A DNA stretch of 64,000 bases from Clostridiales bacterium (GCA_016278505.1 JADQBQ010000007.1:60700-124699), one strand, 5' to 3'. Positions 50,949 to 61,266 are shown, counted from the first letter of the stretch. Numbers and translations: made by a program. Notes: generated by a model from the letters alone, not told the origin.

Positions 50949-51719
50949 TTATCCTGCCTTAACCTCTAAGCGCAGTTTGTCCGCAACCATAGCAATAAAT
51001 TCGCTATTGGTGGGCTTGCCACGTTCCAGGTTAATGGTATAGCCAAAGAATTTATTCATCATTTCCACATTACCACGGTCCCAGGCTAGCTCAATAGCAT
51101 GCCTTATGGCCCTCTCCACTCTGCTGGGAGTGGTGTGGTATTTTTTAGCGATCAAAGGGTATAATTCCTTGGTAACCGCTCCTAAAAGGTTGACTTCATT
51201 AATTACCATGATAATAGCATCCCGTAAATAATGGTAACCTTTAATGTGTGCGGGAACGCCCATTTCATGTATAATATTGGTCACTGCTACTCCCAAGTTC
51301 TGCGGTTTTGATGTATTGATATATTGCGAGACATTGACTCCTTCAGCCAATTGTCTGATTCTGGTGGCAAGTACAGAAAAATCGAAGGGTTTTAATATAT
51401 AATAATCTGCGCCCAGTTCAACGGCTCTTTGAGTTACACTCTCCTGTCCGAATGCGGTTAACATGATCACTTTTGGACGGGGAGAAATAACTCCTGCTGA
51501 TAACTTTTCCAGTACCCCGATACCGTCAAGGTGAGGCATAATTATGTCTAATACTACAATGTCCGGGCTTACTTCCTCAATGAGTTTCAGTGCTTGATTG
51601 CCATTATTGGCAATACCCGACAATTCAAAATCTTCTTGTTGGCTTATGAATTCCTGCAAAAGGTCGCATAACTCCCGGTTATCATCTGCAATAACCAGCT
51701 TAGTTACGTTTTTCATCAT
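50949..51719 (-). CDS. spo0A: master regulator of sporulation Spo0A
   Basis: A response regulator that commits the cell to sporulation. Receiver domain at about 5-125 with the acidic pocket (IADDN), phospho-acceptor Asp in IVVLDIIMP (about 58), Thr in VIMLTAFG and Lys in YILKPFD. The C-terminal DNA-binding domain (about 145-256) includes the recognition helix around [22 protein letters not shown]. Start ATG (or the next ATG) has AGGAGG upstream. It follows spoIVB by 46 bases, the order conserved in spore formers, and has its own terminator. Confidence 0.97.
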   Translation of the reverse strand: MMKNVTKLVIADDNRELCDLLQEFISQQEDFELSGIANNGNQALKLIEEVSPDIVVLDIIMPHLDGIGVLEKLSAGVISPRPKVIMLTAFGQESVTQRAVELGADYYILKPFDFSVLATRIRQLAEGVNVSQYINTSKPQNLGVAVTNIIHEMGVPAHIKGYHYLRDAIIMVINEVNLLGAVTKELYPLIAKKYHTTPSRVERAIRHAIELAWDRGNVEMMNKFFGYTINLERGKPTNSEFIAMVADKLRLEVKAG

Positions 51720-51765
51720 TAGATTTCCGCCTCCTAAAAAAATATTACCTTTATCTCTATTTATA

Positions 51766-53205
51766 TCATAGGTTCGACGGCGACAGGAAATCTCCTCCTA
51801 TAGCGCTGCAAAAATATGGAATTTTATTCAAAAAAATTTGAGGCTTTTCAGCCTCAGATACCTTAAATTTATTTTCGTTTTGTGGAAGGATGCCGGCTTC
51901 TTGAATCATCCACTGCGCCAAAACACCGTAACCTCGAGTAGGGTCATTAATAAAAACATGAGTGACCGCGCCAATCAAGCGCCCGTTTTGAATAATGGGG
52001 CTACCGCTCATTCCTTGAACTATCCCCCCTGTATGCTGCAGTAGCTTGCTGTCGGTTATCTTAATTACGAGTCCCTTTCCATCGTGGGATTGCGGTATTA
52101 CCTTTTGGATTTCGATATCATATTGTTCAATCTTATTACCTTTGACAACAGTAACGATTTTAGCAGGACCTTTAACAATTTCTTCATTTAAAGCTACGGG
52201 GATAGGTTTTTTGTATATAACGTTCTTTATTGGTTTATTTAGGTTTCCGAAAATACCAAATTGTGAATTTTTAGCAATATCACCGGATATACCGCTTTCT
52301 CCATCAAACAAACCAATTTTTTCACCCGGCCGCCCTTTTTTACCTAGATGGATTTCCTGAATGCTGGCACCCACAATACAGCCATCGGCAAGGTCAATTT
52401 GTTGGGAGGTATCGATGTCTGCAATCATATGTCCGAGTGCCCCGTAGCGTCCACTTGCAGGGTGGTAAAAAGTAAGCGTCCCTACACCGGCAGCGCTGTC
52501 TCGAATAAACAATCCCATCCGGTAACGACGTGTTTCTTGACAATAATCGGGTTGTACGGATGCAGAGAAAGTTTTTGCACCTCTTTTTATTTGCAAAGAA
52601 AGAGGTTTTTTCTGTTTACCATAGCTCTCGATAATTTTTCGCAGCTGCGTATCGCTTTTTATAGCAATACCATTTACCTTTAAAATCACATCGCCTACTT
52701 TGACTCCGGCTGCGGCAGCAGGATTTTCCTTTTTACCACTTTCTGTTGTAATGTCAGCGATTCCTACCACCATTACACCATTGGTGTGCAAAAGAACACC
52801 TATGGACTGCCCACCTGGTATTACTTTAACACGTGGAACCACATTTACTACCATTTCCCGCACCGGAATGAGACCAAAGAGTTTCACCTGCATATGAAAG
52901 GTTCCCGGAGTATTGGCAACTGGAAGTTCAGCGCCAGGCAGGATGGAAAAATCGGTGCCTGTTGTTCCATTGGTTTCTAAAATTTGTTGACTTTTTGAAT
53001 TTACTTGCAGGCTCAAATTTTTTAAGACAGCCCGGGGAATATATACGTTAGGTTCTAACTTATCACCGACAAAAACACTTTTGTGAGAGGGAAAAGCTAA
53101 AAAACTTAGCATTTGACCGGATAAAAGAAAACAAACGAGAAAGAATAATGTCAAGTATATGCGAATATTTTTGCTGCAATGTTTGCTGCTGCTCAGGTCA
53201 ATCAC
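51766..53205 (-). CDS. spoIVB: SpoIVB serine peptidase (stage IV sporulation protein B)
   Basis: A forespore-secreted S55 serine protease that triggers processing of pro-sigma-K by cleaving SpoIVFA. The signal anchor is at about 13-35. A PDZ domain spans about 150-215. The peptidase S55 domain has its His in [12 protein letters not shown] (about 260) and the nucleophile in GMSGSP (about 400). It is 479 residues against 426 in Bacillus; the extra length is mostly in the N-terminal part. GTG 53205 is used as start, though the GAGGGA site abuts it, so the true start may lie a few codons on. A sigma-G-like promoter is at 53287-53316. Confidence 0.95.
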   Translation of the reverse strand: MIDLSSSKHCSKNIRIYLTLFFLVCFLLSGQMLSFLAFPSHKSVFVGDKLEPNVYIPRAVLKNLSLQVNSKSQQILETNGTTGTDFSILPGAELPVANTPGTFHMQVKLFGLIPVREMVVNVVPRVKVIPGGQSIGVLLHTNGVMVVGIADITTESGKKENPAAAAGVKVGDVILKVNGIAIKSDTQLRKIIESYGKQKKPLSLQIKRGAKTFSASVQPDYCQETRRYRMGLFIRDSAAGVGTLTFYHPASGRYGALGHMIADIDTSQQIDLADGCIVGASIQEIHLGKKGRPGEKIGLFDGESGISGDIAKNSQFGIFGNLNKPIKNVIYKKPIPVALNEEIVKGPAKIVTVVKGNKIEQYDIEIQKVIPQSHDGKGLVIKITDSKLLQHTGGIVQGMSGSPIIQNGRLIGAVTHVFINDPTRGYGVLAQWMIQEAGILPQNENKFKVSEAEKPQIFLNKIPYFCSAIGGDFLSPSNL

Positions 53206-53286
53206 TCCCTCATGTATTTGTTAGATGTTTCACCTCCTTTTTTTCATTTGTTGGTTTGGCATGGCTTAAGCATCGCAGTGTATTAT

Positions 53287-53316
53287 TAAATTGGCCTGAG
53301 CAGAATGCTAATATTC
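53287..53316 (-). promoter_or_regulatory. putative sigma-G/F promoter of spoIVB
   Basis: Minus strand GAATA, 18 bases, CAATTTA (one mismatch to CATnnTA). About 80 bases before the spoIVB start. spoIVB is forespore-expressed in Bacillus. Confidence 0.45.
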
Positions 53317-53433
53317 GGCCCTTATCTACCGTTGTTTGCCAAACGCATTGTTCACAGGGGCAGAAGTACTGTTGTTAGTTTTTTGTTTGATTTCCGTAAA
53401 AAAAAGACGCGTTAAATTAGTTCCTTTATGACA

Positions 53434-53468
53434 TAAAAAAAATGCCTCATAATTTTTGAGGCATCTTT
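53434..53468 (-). terminator. terminator of recN
   Basis: ATGCCTCA/TGAGGCAT stem with a 7-base loop and eight T on the minus strand, 25 bases past the recN stop. Confidence 0.9.
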
Positions 53469-53488
53469 CATAATCCAGGAAATCAAAT

Positions 53489-55162
53489 TTACTTTTGCTC
53501 CAAAAGTTGGCGCGCGTGCTGCAATACTGTCTGCGACATTTCTTTGCCGCCCAGCATTCTGGCCAGCTCTTTAACCCTGTCCTGGCCCCTCAGTAATGTA
53601 ATTCCGATGCTTGTTTGATCTGCTTCAGAATGCTTATGAACATGGAAATGAGTATCTGCCAGTGCAGCAATAGTGGGAGCGTGGGTGACCACCATGGTTT
53701 GTCGATAGTGACTCAAATCCTCCAATTTACGAGCTACTGCCTGTAAGGTTTTTCCGCCTATGCCGGTGTCAACTTCATCAAAAACCAAAGACGGAATTTG
53801 GTCCACTGATGCAAAAATATTTTTAAAGGCTAGCATTATTCTTGACAATTCGCCACCTGAGGCCACTTTGGCCAATGGTTTGGGAGGTTCACCCGGGTTT
53901 GTGGAAATAACAAACTCCACCTCTTCCACTCCATGGGGTCCCTGTTCCGAGGGCATCAATCTGGCTTCTAACAAAACACCTTTCATTTCCAGGTCGTGTA
54001 ATTCTTTTTCCACCGCAGACTTAAGCTTGTTGGCAGCATTAACTCTGAGTTCGGTTAGTTGGTTTGCATACTTTTCATATGACTGTCCGAATTTAAGGCA
54101 TTCTTGGTTTAGATCTGATTCCATCTCTTCACTGTTATCAAGTTCTTCAAGTTCTGCTACCGCGCAATCTTTATAAGATAGAATCTTGGCCACAGACTCG
54201 CCATATTTTAGTTTTAAACGTGAAATTTCGCTGAGCCGGTTTTCTATTTGGTCGAGTCGTCCGGGTTGAAATTCCACATTGTCGCGATAAGAAGCAAGGT
54301 CTCGTGCTGCTTCCTCCACCTGGTATAAGGCAGATGAAACCGCTTCTAACAAGGGTTCAATGCCGGCATCAAATTCCTTTAGTTTATCCAGGCTTACCAC
54401 TGCTTTGCCTAATTGGTCCACGGCGGAGGGAGCATAACTTTCTCCGGCATAAAGGGCTACATATCCTGACTGGGCCAGTTGAGCAATAGTCTCTGCGTTG
54501 GCTACGCAGTTTTTTTCAGCTATCAAATCTTCTTCTTCATTTTCTTTGAGCAGAGCGGAATCAATTTCTTCTACCTGAAATCGCAACATATCTGCTTTTC
54601 TTACTCGCTCTCTGCGGTTTGCCCTAATTTCATCCAACCTTTGTTTAGCTGACTGCCATCCCCTAAATATTTTTTTTACTTCTGCTTTGGTATCCAACAG
54701 TTTTTCGCCGCTAAACCTATCAAGTAATTCCATGTGTTTACCCGTGTTTAATAGCGATTGCTGCTCGTGCTGCCCATGCAAATCTAACAGGAAATTGCCT
54801 ACTTGTTTATATAATTGCAATGTTGTTACCTGGCCGTTTACCCGGCAGAAATTGCGTCCTGACCTGGACAGCTGCCTGGTTAAGATCAAATAATCATCTT
54901 CGGGCTCCAGTCCGGTTGACTCTAAAACCTCTCTTAAATCAGGCAAATTACCTATTTCGAATACCGCCTGTACCAGCGCTTTTTCTTTACCGCTTTGTAT
55001 GTATTCACCATATGCCCTTCCCCCTAAAGCGACTTGCAAAGCATCAATGATAATAGATTTTCCTGCACCGGTTTCACCGGTCAAAACGGTAAGTCCCGGT
55101 TTTAGCGGTAATTTGAGGCCTTCAATAAGGCCAAAATTTGTTATTTCCAGACTCAATATCAT
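53489..55162 (-). CDS. recN: DNA repair protein RecN
   Basis: An SMC-like ATPase that gathers broken DNA ends for recombinational repair. Walker A GETGAGKSIIIDAL (about 30), coiled coils between about 150 and 360, signature KVASGGELSRIMLAFK (about 434) and Walker B LVFDEVDTGIGG (about 470). ATG 55162 has GGAAGGTGA 4 bases upstream. Its start is 5 bases after the argR stop, as in Bacillus. Confidence 0.97.
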   Translation of the reverse strand: MILSLEITNFGLIEGLKLPLKPGLTVLTGETGAGKSIIIDALQVALGGRAYGEYIQSGKEKALVQAVFEIGNLPDLREVLESTGLEPEDDYLILTRQLSRSGRNFCRVNGQVTTLQLYKQVGNFLLDLHGQHEQQSLLNTGKHMELLDRFSGEKLLDTKAEVKKIFRGWQSAKQRLDEIRANRRERVRKADMLRFQVEEIDSALLKENEEEDLIAEKNCVANAETIAQLAQSGYVALYAGESYAPSAVDQLGKAVVSLDKLKEFDAGIEPLLEAVSSALYQVEEAARDLASYRDNVEFQPGRLDQIENRLSEISRLKLKYGESVAKILSYKDCAVAELEELDNSEEMESDLNQECLKFGQSYEKYANQLTELRVNAANKLKSAVEKELHDLEMKGVLLEARLMPSEQGPHGVEEVEFVISTNPGEPPKPLAKVASGGELSRIMLAFKNIFASVDQIPSLVFDEVDTGIGGKTLQAVARKLEDLSHYRQTMVVTHAPTIAALADTHFHVHKHSEADQTSIGITLLRGQDRVKELARMLGGKEMSQTVLQHARQLLEQK

Positions 55163-55166
55163 TAGA

Positions 55167-55622
55167 TCACCTTCCTGCAAGGGTGGTCAGGCGGTTTATT
55201 ACGTTAGGTGTTGCCCGTTTAGGTTTTACTATGATCAGTACCGTGTCATCACCGCCTACCGTACCAATAATTTCCTCCCAATTAGCAAGATCCAGGGCGG
55301 AAGCAAAACCTTGGGCCTCTCCTGGGTGTGTCTTCACAATGATCAAGTTCTCACTATAATCCATGGAAACTACCGAGTCTTTAAACAGCCTTTTTAAACG
55401 GTCGGTATTTTGCAGCCAAACAGAGTGTTCAGAGGAACTGTAGTGTGTGTTCCCGTTCTCTCCTACGGTTTTCACAAGTCCTAATTCTCTGATATCTCTG
55501 GAGATGGTAGCCTGGGTTACGATAAACCCTGCCTCCCTGAGCGTCTTTACCAATTGTCCTTGTGTTGAAACAGGCCTTCGAGAAATTACTTCCAAGATCT
55601 TTTTATGGCGCCAGGCTTTCAC
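55167..55622 (-). CDS. argR: arginine repressor ArgR
   Basis: An arginine-responsive repressor and activator. A winged helix at about 1-65 (VSTQGQLVKTLREAGFIVTQATISRDI spans the recognition helix) and a C-terminal oligomerisation and arginine-binding domain with GTVGGDDTVLII near residue 121-132. The longest frame has an ATG at 55631 touching AGGGTGG, so GTG 55622 (9 bases away, MKAWRHKK as in homologues) is used. It overlaps the previous stop by four bases (GTGA). Confidence 0.96.
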   Translation of the reverse strand: MKAWRHKKILEVISRRPVSTQGQLVKTLREAGFIVTQATISRDIRELGLVKTVGENGNTHYSSSEHSVWLQNTDRLKRLFKDSVVSMDYSENLIIVKTHPGEAQGFASALDLANWEEIIGTVGGDDTVLIIVKPKRATPNVINRLTTLAGR

Positions 55623-56227
55623 TTTTTGCATCCACCCTTTTTTTGTACCAGAATTACATATGGAGAAGAATCATCCTTGTTAGGAAAAGTCATTCTGGCG
55701 GTCCAAAATAAATATGCATCAAGTGATGAAATAACATTATCCAAAGTTTCGGCCTCTTCTACGGCACCAAGATGGCCGCGGTAAACAACCATACTCAGCC
55801 GCCCTCCCGGGGCTAGTGCTTTTAACGCCTTTTCCGTTGCCTGAAGAGTTGTTTGAGGCAGGGATGTGATATTTTTATTACCTCCCGGCAGGTAGCCTAA
55901 ATTAAACATTATGGCCTGGCACGAATTAACATTTATATATTCGTCCATGAACTCATGTCCTCTTTTGTATAATGTAACATTACCTGTTAATCCTTCTTTC
56001 TCCAGTCGTGAGCTTGTTTTAGTTAAAGCATCTGCCTGAATGTCAAAAGAATGTACTTTCCCGGCCTGTCCCACTAACTTGGCCAGGAACAGTGTATCAT
56101 TGCCGTTTCCGGTAGTTGCATCGACGGCAGTGTCACCGGGCTTTAGTATTTGCCCGATGAAAAGCTGCGCAATATTTACGGCGCGGGGTGATTCCCCCAT
56201 GTCCCCTAAAAACGCATAATCACACAT
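55619..56227 (-). CDS. class I SAM-dependent methyltransferase (YtqB/MnmM type)
   Basis: A Rossmann-fold methyltransferase of about 202 residues. SAM loop AVDATTGNGNDTLFLA (about 35-50) and the NLGYLPGGNKNITSLPQTT motif (about 128-146) are those of the YtqB group, some members of which are tRNA methyltransferases acting on wobble uridine side chains (MnmM). AGGGTGA lies 5 bases before the ATG at 56227; the GTG at 56236 is less likely. It overlaps the end of nadK by 8 bases. Confidence 0.88.
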   Translation of the reverse strand: MCDYAFLGDMGESPRAVNIAQLFIGQILKPGDTAVDATTGNGNDTLFLAKLVGQAGKVHSFDIQADALTKTSSRLEKEGLTGNVTLYKRGHEFMDEYINVNSCQAIMFNLGYLPGGNKNITSLPQTTLQATEKALKALAPGGRLSMVVYRGHLGAVEEAETLDNVISSLDAYLFWTARMTFPNKDDSSPYVILVQKKGGCKK

Positions 56228-57083
56228 TTCTGTCACCCTGCTTTAGTTTTTGTCTTAAAATACCGAAAAAATTACGGTCTGCAAGTTTCAAAAATTTGGC
56301 ATGGTATGGTGCGCGACTTATGACTACGGAATCTCCCTGCTTCAATTTTAAACCGTACTGTCCGTCTACTGTCAGCATTACTTCACCTTGATCGGAAAGT
56401 AAATTCACTTTAACTTCACTACTTGAGGATATAACGAGAGGGCGGGCCCAAAGGCCATGGGGACAGATAGGTGTTATGATCATTAATTCCAGGTTGGGAA
56501 CTGCCAGCGGTCCCCCGGCTGAAAGGGAGTATGCAGTTGAACCTGTGGGACTGGCTACAATGATGCCATCTGCGGGATAGGTAGTGAAAAATTGTTCATC
56601 CACCATTGTTTCCAGCATAATTATTCTCGCGAAACCGCCTTTGGTAATAACCACGTCATTTAAGGCGATAGTCTCCTCAATAATTTCTTCACCCCGGATT
56701 ACCCGGGCTTGTAACATCATTCGTTCTTCCACACGATAATTGCCCAACAGTAATTTATCCAGTGATACGAATAGTTCGGGTAGCTCAGTTTCAGTTAAGA
56801 ATCCCAAGCGCCCCATGTTAATACCGAATAAGGGGATATCATAGGGCGCAGACACCCGGGCACAATTGAGGATTGTTCCATCTCCGCCTAACACCAGCAG
56901 CATATCGGCCTGTTGAATAAGCTCCGGGAAGTTGCTGTTATAGGGTTTCTTATCCAAGGCAACAGCAACCTCCCGGTCCAAAAGAACATTACATTCTTTA
57001 GCTTCCAACCACCGGATTATATCTACCAATAATTCTAGTACCCCTTTTTTCTCAACGTTAGCCCAGATCCCTATGTTTTTCAA
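56220..57083 (-). CDS. nadK: NAD kinase
   Basis: Phosphorylates NAD+ to NADP+. Key motifs VLGGDGTILNCAR (about 65-77), GINMGRLGFLTE and PTGSTAYSLSAGGPL (about 180-194). TTG start with AGGAGGT 6 bases upstream. First gene of the nadK-methyltransferase-argR-recN unit, separated from tlyA by a terminator. Confidence 0.96.
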   Translation of the reverse strand: MKNIGIWANVEKKGVLELLVDIIRWLEAKECNVLLDREVAVALDKKPYNSNFPELIQQADMLLVLGGDGTILNCARVSAPYDIPLFGINMGRLGFLTETELPELFVSLDKLLLGNYRVEERMMLQARVIRGEEIIEETIALNDVVITKGGFARIIMLETMVDEQFFTTYPADGIIVASPTGSTAYSLSAGGPLAVPNLELMIITPICPHGLWARPLVISSSSEVKVNLLSDQGEVMLTVDGQYGLKLKQGDSVVISRAPYHAKFLKLADRNFFGILRQKLKQGDRNV

Positions 57084-57234
57084 AAAATTACCTCCTGTGT
57101 ATTTTTAGGAGCATAGGAAGTTTATATCTTCTTTACTACTATAGTACTACTTATTTTTCCTGTTAAAGACCTCTTTTTACTCAAAAAAAAGTAAAGTCTA
57201 AAAAAGCAAGTCTTTAATGATGACCGGTAAAAAC

Positions 57235-57267
57235 AAAAAAGCCCCTCAGTTAAGGCCGAGATGGGCT
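57235..57267 (-). terminator. terminator of tlyA, overlapping its last codons
   Basis: AGCCC/GGGCT with an inner CTC/GAG helix and six T on the minus strand; the stop codon lies inside the stem. Confidence 0.75.
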
Positions 57268-58058
57268 GATTCAATCACACTGTTGATAGTAGTTTGCACG
57301 CTAATGGCCGAGTTAAAATTCTTTTTAAAATACATTAGATACTCAATGTTTCCTTCAGGACCCTTCACCGGTGAATAATCCAATCTTTCAATGCCCCAGC
57401 CCAAATCCATTACTGTTCCTGCTATCTTGTTCAGTGCCTCGTTATGTACAGCCGGGTCTCGAACTACACCTTTTTTTCCTACTTTGCCCCTCCCTGCTTC
57501 AAATTGCGGTTTTATCAGAGCTATACCTTCAGCGTCCGGGGCAGTCAGCACATCAACTCTGGGCAGAACCAGAGTGAGGGAAATAAAAGAGACATCTACT
57601 GTAACAAAGTCCGGCATATCTGTGAGCCTTTCGGGTTGTAGATACCTTATATTTGTCCTTTCCATGACTACTACCCGGGGGTCATTCCGGAGTGACCAGT
57701 CCAGTTGGCCGTAACCTACATCTACAGCATATACCTTCTGCGCACCGTTTTGCAGAGCGCAATCTGTAAAGCCTCCGGTGGATGCCCCTATATCCAGAAC
57801 AATCTTTCCGTGCAAATCCACACCAAATTCATCAACAGCCTTTTCTAATTTTAAGCCGCCCCTGCTTACATACCTAGGTTTTTCCAAAACCTTAATCCGG
57901 GCCTGGAGGTCAAAACTCTTGCCGGGTTTGTCAACTTTTTGATCATTTACAATGACTTGACCGGCCATAACAGCAGCCTTGGCCTGTTCCCTGGTAGTAA
58001 ATAATTCCTTTTGGACTAACAGAACATCAAGCCTGTCTTTTGCTTTTTTTGACCCCAC
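57246..58058 (-). CDS. tlyA: TlyA family rRNA (cytidine-2'-O)-methyltransferase
   Basis: An S4 RNA-binding domain at about 8-65 (LDVLLVQKELFTTREQAKAAV) joined to a FtsJ-like methyltransferase with VLDIGASTGGFTDCALQNGA (about 82-102). In mycobacteria TlyA methylates 16S and 23S rRNA. GTG start without a strong ribosome site, 4 bases after dxs, so it is likely coupled to it. 270 residues. Confidence 0.93.
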   Translation of the reverse strand: MGSKKAKDRLDVLLVQKELFTTREQAKAAVMAGQVIVNDQKVDKPGKSFDLQARIKVLEKPRYVSRGGLKLEKAVDEFGVDLHGKIVLDIGASTGGFTDCALQNGAQKVYAVDVGYGQLDWSLRNDPRVVVMERTNIRYLQPERLTDMPDFVTVDVSFISLTLVLPRVDVLTAPDAEGIALIKPQFEAGRGKVGKKGVVRDPAVHNEALNKIAGTVMDLGWGIERLDYSPVKGPEGNIEYLMYFKKNFNSAISVQTTINSVIESAHLGLN

Positions 58059-58062
58059 TGTT

Positions 58063-59985
58063 TTATGAACCCCCAGCCTGAATTTTAACCGTGGTTACGT
58101 TATGCACCTGGCTGATTCCAAGCATCTCCAGCGATTTTTGTACTAACGATTCTACGGTTAAACCGTATTTAGCCCGGAGTTGAGCCGGTTTCCCATGTTC
58201 CACGAATGTATCGGGTATTCCTACTCGCTGCATTCGGTAATTGGATCTGCCGTGGTCACTCAACATCTCCAGCACGGCACTTCCAAACCCACCGTGCAAA
58301 GCATTCTCTTCCACTGTAATAATATTTGCTGTACCGGGGGTATATTTTAATATACACTCCTCATCCAGTGGTTTAATAAACCGGGCATTAATGACGGAAC
58401 ACTGAATTTCCCGGGAGGCCAAAACATCTGCCGCCTCCAGCGCCAGTGAACAACAATTTCCTGCTGCTAGAAATGTAATATCATTTCCTTCACGTAATAT
58501 TTCGGCCCTTCCAATGGGAAGGATTGCCGGTTCATCTGCTAAGGGAACTCCGGTACCGGAGCCCCGAGGATAACGAATGGCACAAGGCCCCGAGTGATAT
58601 AGTGCTGTCCTCAACATGTCCCGCAGCTCATTTTCATCCTTCGGTGCCATAATGGTCATATTAGGTATACCCCTGAGGTAAGAATAATCAAATAACCCGT
58701 GGTGAGTTGGGCCGTCATCACCAACCAGACCTGCCCTGTCAATGGCAAATAGTACCGGGAGATTCTGTAGACAGACATCATGCAGTATTTGATCATAGGC
58801 CCTTTGCAGGAAAGTAGAATAAATTGCCACCACCGGTCTGCAACCGCCTTTGGCCATACCGGCAGCCATTGTTACCGCATGTTGTTCGGCAATACCCACG
58901 TCAAAAAACCTATGGGGGTAACGATGTGAGAATTCGGTCAAACCGGTACCGCTGGTCATGGCTGCGGTAATGGCTACTATCTTATCATTTCCCTCTGCCT
59001 CTTTGATCAGCGCGTCACCAAAGACCTCCGTATAAGAGGGCGGTTTCTTTTCCTTTGTCGCTTTTCCGTTGGATATATTGAAAGGCCCAATTCCATGAAA
59101 CTTTGCGGAACTGTTTTCAGCCGGTGAATACCCTTTTCCTTTTCTGGTAATCAGGTGCACTAACACAGGGCCTTGAGTATCTTTCGCCTGTTTAAAAGTG
59201 GTAATTAAGTTTTGTAAGTTATGCCCGTCCACCGGTCCGTAATAAAAAAAGCCAAGCTCCTCGAAAAACATACCCGGGACTACGAGGTATTTAAGACTGT
59301 CCTTGAGCCTGTCAACCACTTTAAGAACAGTTGTGCCTATAGCAGGTATTTTGCGTAGAAGTTGTTCCACTTCATCTTTACCACGCGAATACATAGGGTC
59401 GGTTCTGAGGCGGGTAAAGTAACTTGCTAATCCACCCACATTAGGAGAAATACTCATTTGATTGTCGTTAAGAACGACAATCAAATTCTTTTTTAAGTGC
59501 CCGGCATGGTTCAACGCTTCAAAAGCCATACCTCCGGTCATGGCACCATCTCCAATGACGGCGATTACATGATGGCGCTCAGCGTTTAAATCCCTGGCCT
59601 GAGCTAACCCCAGGGCAGCAGAAACACTGGTACTACTGTGACCGGTACCGAACGCATCATATACACTTTCTGAAGGGCGGGGGAACCCGCTTAACCCACC
59701 GAATTGGCGGATAGTATGAAAAGCGTTCCGGCGTTCAGTTATTAATTTATGAGTATAGCTTTGATGACCCACATCCCAGACAAATTTATCTTCAGGTGAG
59801 TTAAATACACGGTGCAGGGCCAACGTTAATTCCACAACTCCCAAGTTTGGTGCCAGGTGTCCTCCGTTTCTGGATACGGTGGAAATAATTTCATCCCTTA
59901 TTTCCTGGGCCAGCTTGTTTAATCCAGTTATTGAAAGGGGACGTAAATCTTGAGGAGAATTAATTGTTTGCAGAACTTTTGTCAA
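58063..59985 (-). CDS. dxs: 1-deoxy-D-xylulose-5-phosphate synthase
   Basis: First enzyme of the MEP isoprenoid pathway: condenses pyruvate and glyceraldehyde-3-phosphate; DXP also feeds thiamine and pyridoxal synthesis. Thiamine diphosphate motif [15 protein letters not shown] (about 145-160); the transketolase-like second half has [17 protein letters not shown]. The frame is open to 60075, overlapping the membrane protein gene. AAGGTGA lies 5 bases before TTG 59985 and gives the usual N-terminus ([14 protein letters not shown]). ATG 60000 is the alternative. Confidence 0.96.
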   Translation of the reverse strand: MTKVLQTINSPQDLRPLSITGLNKLAQEIRDEIISTVSRNGGHLAPNLGVVELTLALHRVFNSPEDKFVWDVGHQSYTHKLITERRNAFHTIRQFGGLSGFPRPSESVYDAFGTGHSSTSVSAALGLAQARDLNAERHHVIAVIGDGAMTGGMAFEALNHAGHLKKNLIVVLNDNQMSISPNVGGLASYFTRLRTDPMYSRGKDEVEQLLRKIPAIGTTVLKVVDRLKDSLKYLVVPGMFFEELGFFYYGPVDGHNLQNLITTFKQAKDTQGPVLVHLITRKGKGYSPAENSSAKFHGIGPFNISNGKATKEKKPPSYTEVFGDALIKEAEGNDKIVAITAAMTSGTGLTEFSHRYPHRFFDVGIAEQHAVTMAAGMAKGGCRPVVAIYSTFLQRAYDQILHDVCLQNLPVLFAIDRAGLVGDDGPTHHGLFDYSYLRGIPNMTIMAPKDENELRDMLRTALYHSGPCAIRYPRGSGTGVPLADEPAILPIGRAEILREGNDITFLAAGNCCSLALEAADVLASREIQCSVINARFIKPLDEECILKYTPGTANIITVEENALHGGFGSAVLEMLSDHGRSNYRMQRVGIPDTFVEHGKPAQLRAKYGLTVESLVQKSLEMLGISQVHNVTTVKIQAGGS

Positions 59986-60028
59986 TATTTCACCTTCCAT
60001 CACTGCATGGCTTCTTTCCAGGAAGATT

Positions 60029-60604
60029 TCATTTACGCCTTGAGGGCACGAAATCATAACCGGTAAATTTCTCAATGCCAGCTATAATTTTGCCCACTAT
60101 AAAAATTATATCATTACCTTTACTTAACGCCGTCTTTTTGCCGATAGCTTTGCCGCTAACTGTAATTGCTGCAATGACGGCAGTTATTATCATAGTAAGC
60201 ACAAACTTATTTATATCGGGATAGTAACTGACAATCTGCAATACTAAAGCAATTCCAAGGGCTCCGCTTACAGTGCCTGCTATATCGCCAACCACATCAT
60301 TAGCGATGTTGGCGACTTTATCGGCATTTCTAACCAAAAAGACACTCTGTCTCGCTCCTGTTACTTTTTTTGCAGCACGAGAATGGAAGGTCGCTTCAGT
60401 GGAAGCTGCTGCGGACGTGCCCACGGTATCGGAAATGATCCCTGTCAAAATAATAAGGATTAGAAAAAAGGTTGAAATAAGAAGGTTATTTAGTTTTTCA
60501 GCCAACAATTGCGATAAAATAAAGAAAATCGCTGCCAGGACAAAAGAGACTATTCCGACTCCTATTATGTACGTGACGGAAACGCTTGACTTATTATTTC
60601 CCAA
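60029..60604 (-). CDS. oapA: membrane protein in the OapA position (OLE-associated protein A)
   Basis: A 191-residue protein with four hydrophobic segments (about 10-30, 37-57, 108-125, 131-148) and a conserved-looking basic loop ([34 protein letters not shown], about 73-106, shown here as evidence in part). It lies exactly between dxs and the ~630-nt structured RNA, as does OapA, which forms the OLE RNA-protein complex at the membrane. Identity is inferred from position, size and membrane topology. The TTG start has GAGGTGA 7 bases upstream, and that site is embedded in a small hairpin (60614-60628). The C-terminus overlaps the longer dxs frame but not its proposed start. Confidence 0.8.
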   Translation of the reverse strand: MGNNKSSVSVTYIIGVGIVSFVLAAIFFILSQLLAEKLNNLLISTFFLILIILTGIISDTVGTSAAASTEATFHSRAAKKVTGARQSVFLVRNADKVANIANDVVGDIAGTVSGALGIALVLQIVSYYPDINKFVLTMIITAVIAAITVSGKAIGKKTALSKGNDIIFIVGKIIAGIEKFTGYDFVPSRRK

Positions 60605-60628
60605 AAAAAGTCACCTCATGTAATGAGG
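60603..60628 (-). terminator. hairpin plus T-run spanning the oapA ribosome site
   Basis: CCTCAT-TAC-ATGAGG is a perfect 6-bp hairpin (60614-60628). Its 3' arm contains the GAGG of the oapA ribosome site, and seven T follow (60603-60609). It could act as a weak terminator defining the OLE 3' end or hide the ribosome site. Confidence 0.5.
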
Positions 60629-60634
60629 TAAATT

Positions 60635-61266
60635 TTGAAGAGGGCAAGGACAGCAATATGGGTTAATGTTACGGCTTGAGGTCCGGCAGGTTTTCCCAAG
60701 TCTCCACCGCATGTCGCCATGACGGCGGTTTCCCTTTAAGGAGACTTCCGGCTTCGGCTGTTTATTGATTGCCGAATCCGGGGCCGGATTGCCACTTAGT
60801 CCGCACTGCAAAGCCCATACCGCCATGCCGGATGCAAACTGTCTAGGGGTTTTCCCCGACAAAACAATCCTTTTCCTAGCCTCTTTTGCAGTAACGGTTT
60901 CACCAGTAAACAGATACCGCAGGGCCCTTTGTTATCTGCTTACATGCTGTGGGATCCACCGCTACCACTCAAGGCAGGCTACGCTGCACGCAGCTTTTTA
61001 CCACGTGCAGGTTCATACCCCAAGCCATAGTCATTGCGACTAGCAATTCCCACGCACTTGGGCCTCCGCGGAGGAAGGGTCAACGCCCACATGCCATTGT
61101 GGGTCGCCCTGCCTCCTTAACTCCCAGTACCGACCCCCAACTGGGCGTCAGCAGCCAGCACCAGGAACTTCATTGGTGTGCCCTTGACGGATTTTTAGGC
61201 CCGCCTTCAAAAAAGGATGTTTTGACTAGAATACAGCGTCACTTGCCCCCTCATCATTTATATCAC
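60635..61266 (-). ncRNA. ole: OLE RNA (ornate large extremophilic RNA), probable
   Basis: About 630 bases with no convincing gene between ispA and the oapA-like gene, on their strand. OLE RNAs are about 600 nt, occur in anaerobic and extremophilic Firmicutes, and lie in just this operon position; they bind OapA at the membrane and affect tolerance to cold, alcohol and Mg stress. Many strong stems can be read directly: CTGCACG (60984-60990 with 61004-61010), CCCAC (61086-61090 with 61099-61103), the 12-bp palindrome CCTCCGCGGAGG (61063-61074), GGGG-AAAA-CCCC (60846-60857), AATCCGG/CCGGATT (60775-60781 with 60784-60790) and AAGTCTCC/GGAGACTT (60698-60705 with 60740-60747). The exact ends are estimated: the 5' from the promoter at 61273-61302, the 3' from the hairpin before oapA. 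No Rfam model was run. Confidence 0.85.

Noticed and set aside
60611..60862. 83-codon minus-strand frame inside the OLE region (and plus-strand frames at 60765-61299)
   Set aside because: Proline-, cysteine- and arginine-rich translations with no family pattern, lying over strongly paired sequence. They are by-products of a G+C-rich structured RNA.
60640..61266. HEARO / IscB-associated omega RNA or group II intron as the identity of the structured region
   Set aside because: Several stems resemble large transposon-linked RNAs, but there is no IscB, TnpB or reverse transcriptase frame nearby and no domain V-like hairpin. The ispA-oapA-dxs context and the ~630-nt length fit OLE RNA much better.
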